Assembly (NCBI GenBank): GCA_900765185.1
Contig: CAAFQT010000072.1
Span: 1-6,059, forward strand
Direction of reading: 5' to 3'
Length of the DNA: 6,059 bases
From: an uncultured Collinsella sp.
Lineage (GTDB): Bacteria > Actinomycetota > Coriobacteriia > Coriobacteriales > Coriobacteriaceae
Part shown: positions 5,325 to 6,059 of the stretch, in pieces
How the letters are laid out: every line of letters begins with the position of its first letter
How positions within the stretch are numbered: position 1 is the stretch's first letter
Made by a program: the position numbers and the translations under genes
Notes under the pieces: model-generated
What the model was told of the DNA's origin: nothing
Databases searched by the model: none
The model's input: the letters and a program-made list of their open reading frames with translations, nothing else

Positions 5325-6059
5325 ATGTACTGTCGACTTCTTCTCAAACTAATCCTAAGAGACAGGGCCGTATGGATCTCTACGCTCGTTCTTGCCGCAG
5401 CCTTCTCCATCCCCATTGCGTTCAATTCACCCATCTACGGGCCCTTCTTTATGAAGCAGGGCATGCAGGGCTTTGTCGACGCATTCAATACGCGCGCGCC
5501 CCAGGCCAGCGGCACAGACCTATCTCCAGAGCAGCAAAATGACGCGGAGCTTGCAAGATACGCGAACGCCGCTCTTGCCGCCCAAACCGACGCCGCCTTT
5601 CTCGATTCTGCCGAGAGCTACTACGCGCTCATGGGCGAAGGCTTCCAATCCGGATCCATCGTGGGAGACCGAGAGACCAATGACGCGGCGCTCGCATATT
5701 GCCGTGCTCTGAGCAGTTCCGGCATCACGCACATTCCAGCCTCCGCAAGCGATCTGCCATTCCTTTCCTTCCTGCCTTACGCCATTGCCATGGTGCCGTC
5801 TTTCCTTCCCTTCATTCCCTTCCTTCTCTCGTCGATACTCGTGCTCGGCGCCACAAGGCCTGCGACCCTGGCGGCAAAGGCGCCCGTGCCCAAATTCCGG
5901 CGCCTTATCCAGATCGTGTTTTCGATAATCGCCGCGGGGACCGCGATGCTCCTCGCCGGCCTCGCACCCGGGGGCATTTACGCCTTGGCCCTAAACGGCT
6001 TCGGGCAAATTGGGTACCCGATCGCCTTCTTCCATGACGGCGCGCTTGCCACCACGACC
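5325..6059 (+). CDS. Further ABC-2-type permease, N-terminal part, running off the window
   Basis: The frame is open from the ATG at 5325 to the last base (245 codons so far) with no stop, so the C-terminus is outside the window. AGGTG lies 7 bases before the ATG, and an in-frame TAA directly precedes it, which fixes the start. The layout copies each half of the upstream permease: TM1 (about 15-34), a long extracytoplasmic loop rich in Ala, Glu and Gln (about 40-145), a hydrophobic segment (146-175), a basic cytoplasmic loop with KAPVPKFRRL, then a TM at about 194-214. The stretch PGGIYALALNGFGQIGYPIA (215-234) aligns with the PGIIAALVKNG.G....YPI motif of unit 1. It is thus a third homologous permease domain, probably part of the same export or immunity system. 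Its codon use differs from the upstream genes: by my count 14 of 18 Phe codons are TTC and 10 of 16 Pro codons are CCC. This suggests a separate origin. It may be another double-length permease. Confidence 0.85.
   Translation, partial: MYCRLLLKLILRDRAVWISTLVLAAAFSIPIAFNSPIYGPFFMKQGMQGFVDAFNTRAPQASGTDLSPEQQNDAELARYANAALAAQTDAAFLDSAESYYALMGEGFQSGSIVGDRETNDAALAYCRALSSSGITHIPASASDLPFLSFLPYAIAMVPSFLPFIPFLLSSILVLGATRPATLAAKAPVPKFRRLIQIVFSIIAAGTAMLLAGLAPGGIYALALNGFGQIGYPIAFFHDGALATTT

Noticed and set aside
1..6059. CRISPR array or insertion sequence
   Set aside because: No regularly spaced direct repeats and no transposase motifs or paired terminal inverted repeats are visible.

Overview
The window is GC-rich and gene-dense. 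The integrase style, the HTH/DUF2975 pair and the codon use fit a host-associated actinomycete, most likely a member of the Coriobacteriia (Eggerthella/Collinsella/Olsenella-like). That assignment is inference from protein style only; no rRNA or other marker gene is present. The mix of a broken integrase, a small regulator module and a bacteriocin/ABC-transporter-type operon is typical of an accessory or genomic-island region.

Left half, minus strand, reading right to left: a four-TM DUF2975-type membrane protein (1138-1650) is followed 9 bases later by a small Cro/C1-type regulator of the YozG/HTH_26 kind (877-1128). Directly after its stop codon, and in the same frame, comes the C-terminal catalytic domain of a tyrosine recombinase that lacks its N-terminal DNA-binding half (151-876). 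Bases 1-150 hold two strong stem-loops and no gene that I can support.

Centre: a divergent intergenic region (1651-1770) holds three closely spaced palindromes. One is a 19-base inverted repeat over the probable -10 box of the DUF2975/HTH operon and is a candidate autoregulatory operator.

Right half, plus strand: an apparent operon. It starts with a secreted 121-residue protein with a clear signal peptide and a mature region resembling the lactococcin 972 (Bacteriocin_IId) family, but with four cysteines (1771-2136). A terminator-like hairpin follows (2147-2169). Next is a 740-residue ABC-2-type permease that is an internal duplication of two six-TM units (2203-4425), then its ABC ATPase (4431-5171). 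After a 153-base gap a further permease begins (5325) and runs off the window. It has the same architecture as each half of the duplicated permease but different codon use, and it is easy to miss because it has no stop codon inside the window.

Working model (inference): the secreted protein is a bacteriocin or other exported effector. The ABC-2 permease/ATPase pair exports it or gives immunity to it. The hairpin behind the first gene sets the ratio of peptide to transporter. The divergent HTH/DUF2975 pair may be an independent stress-type regulatory module or may control the operon through the shared intergenic region.
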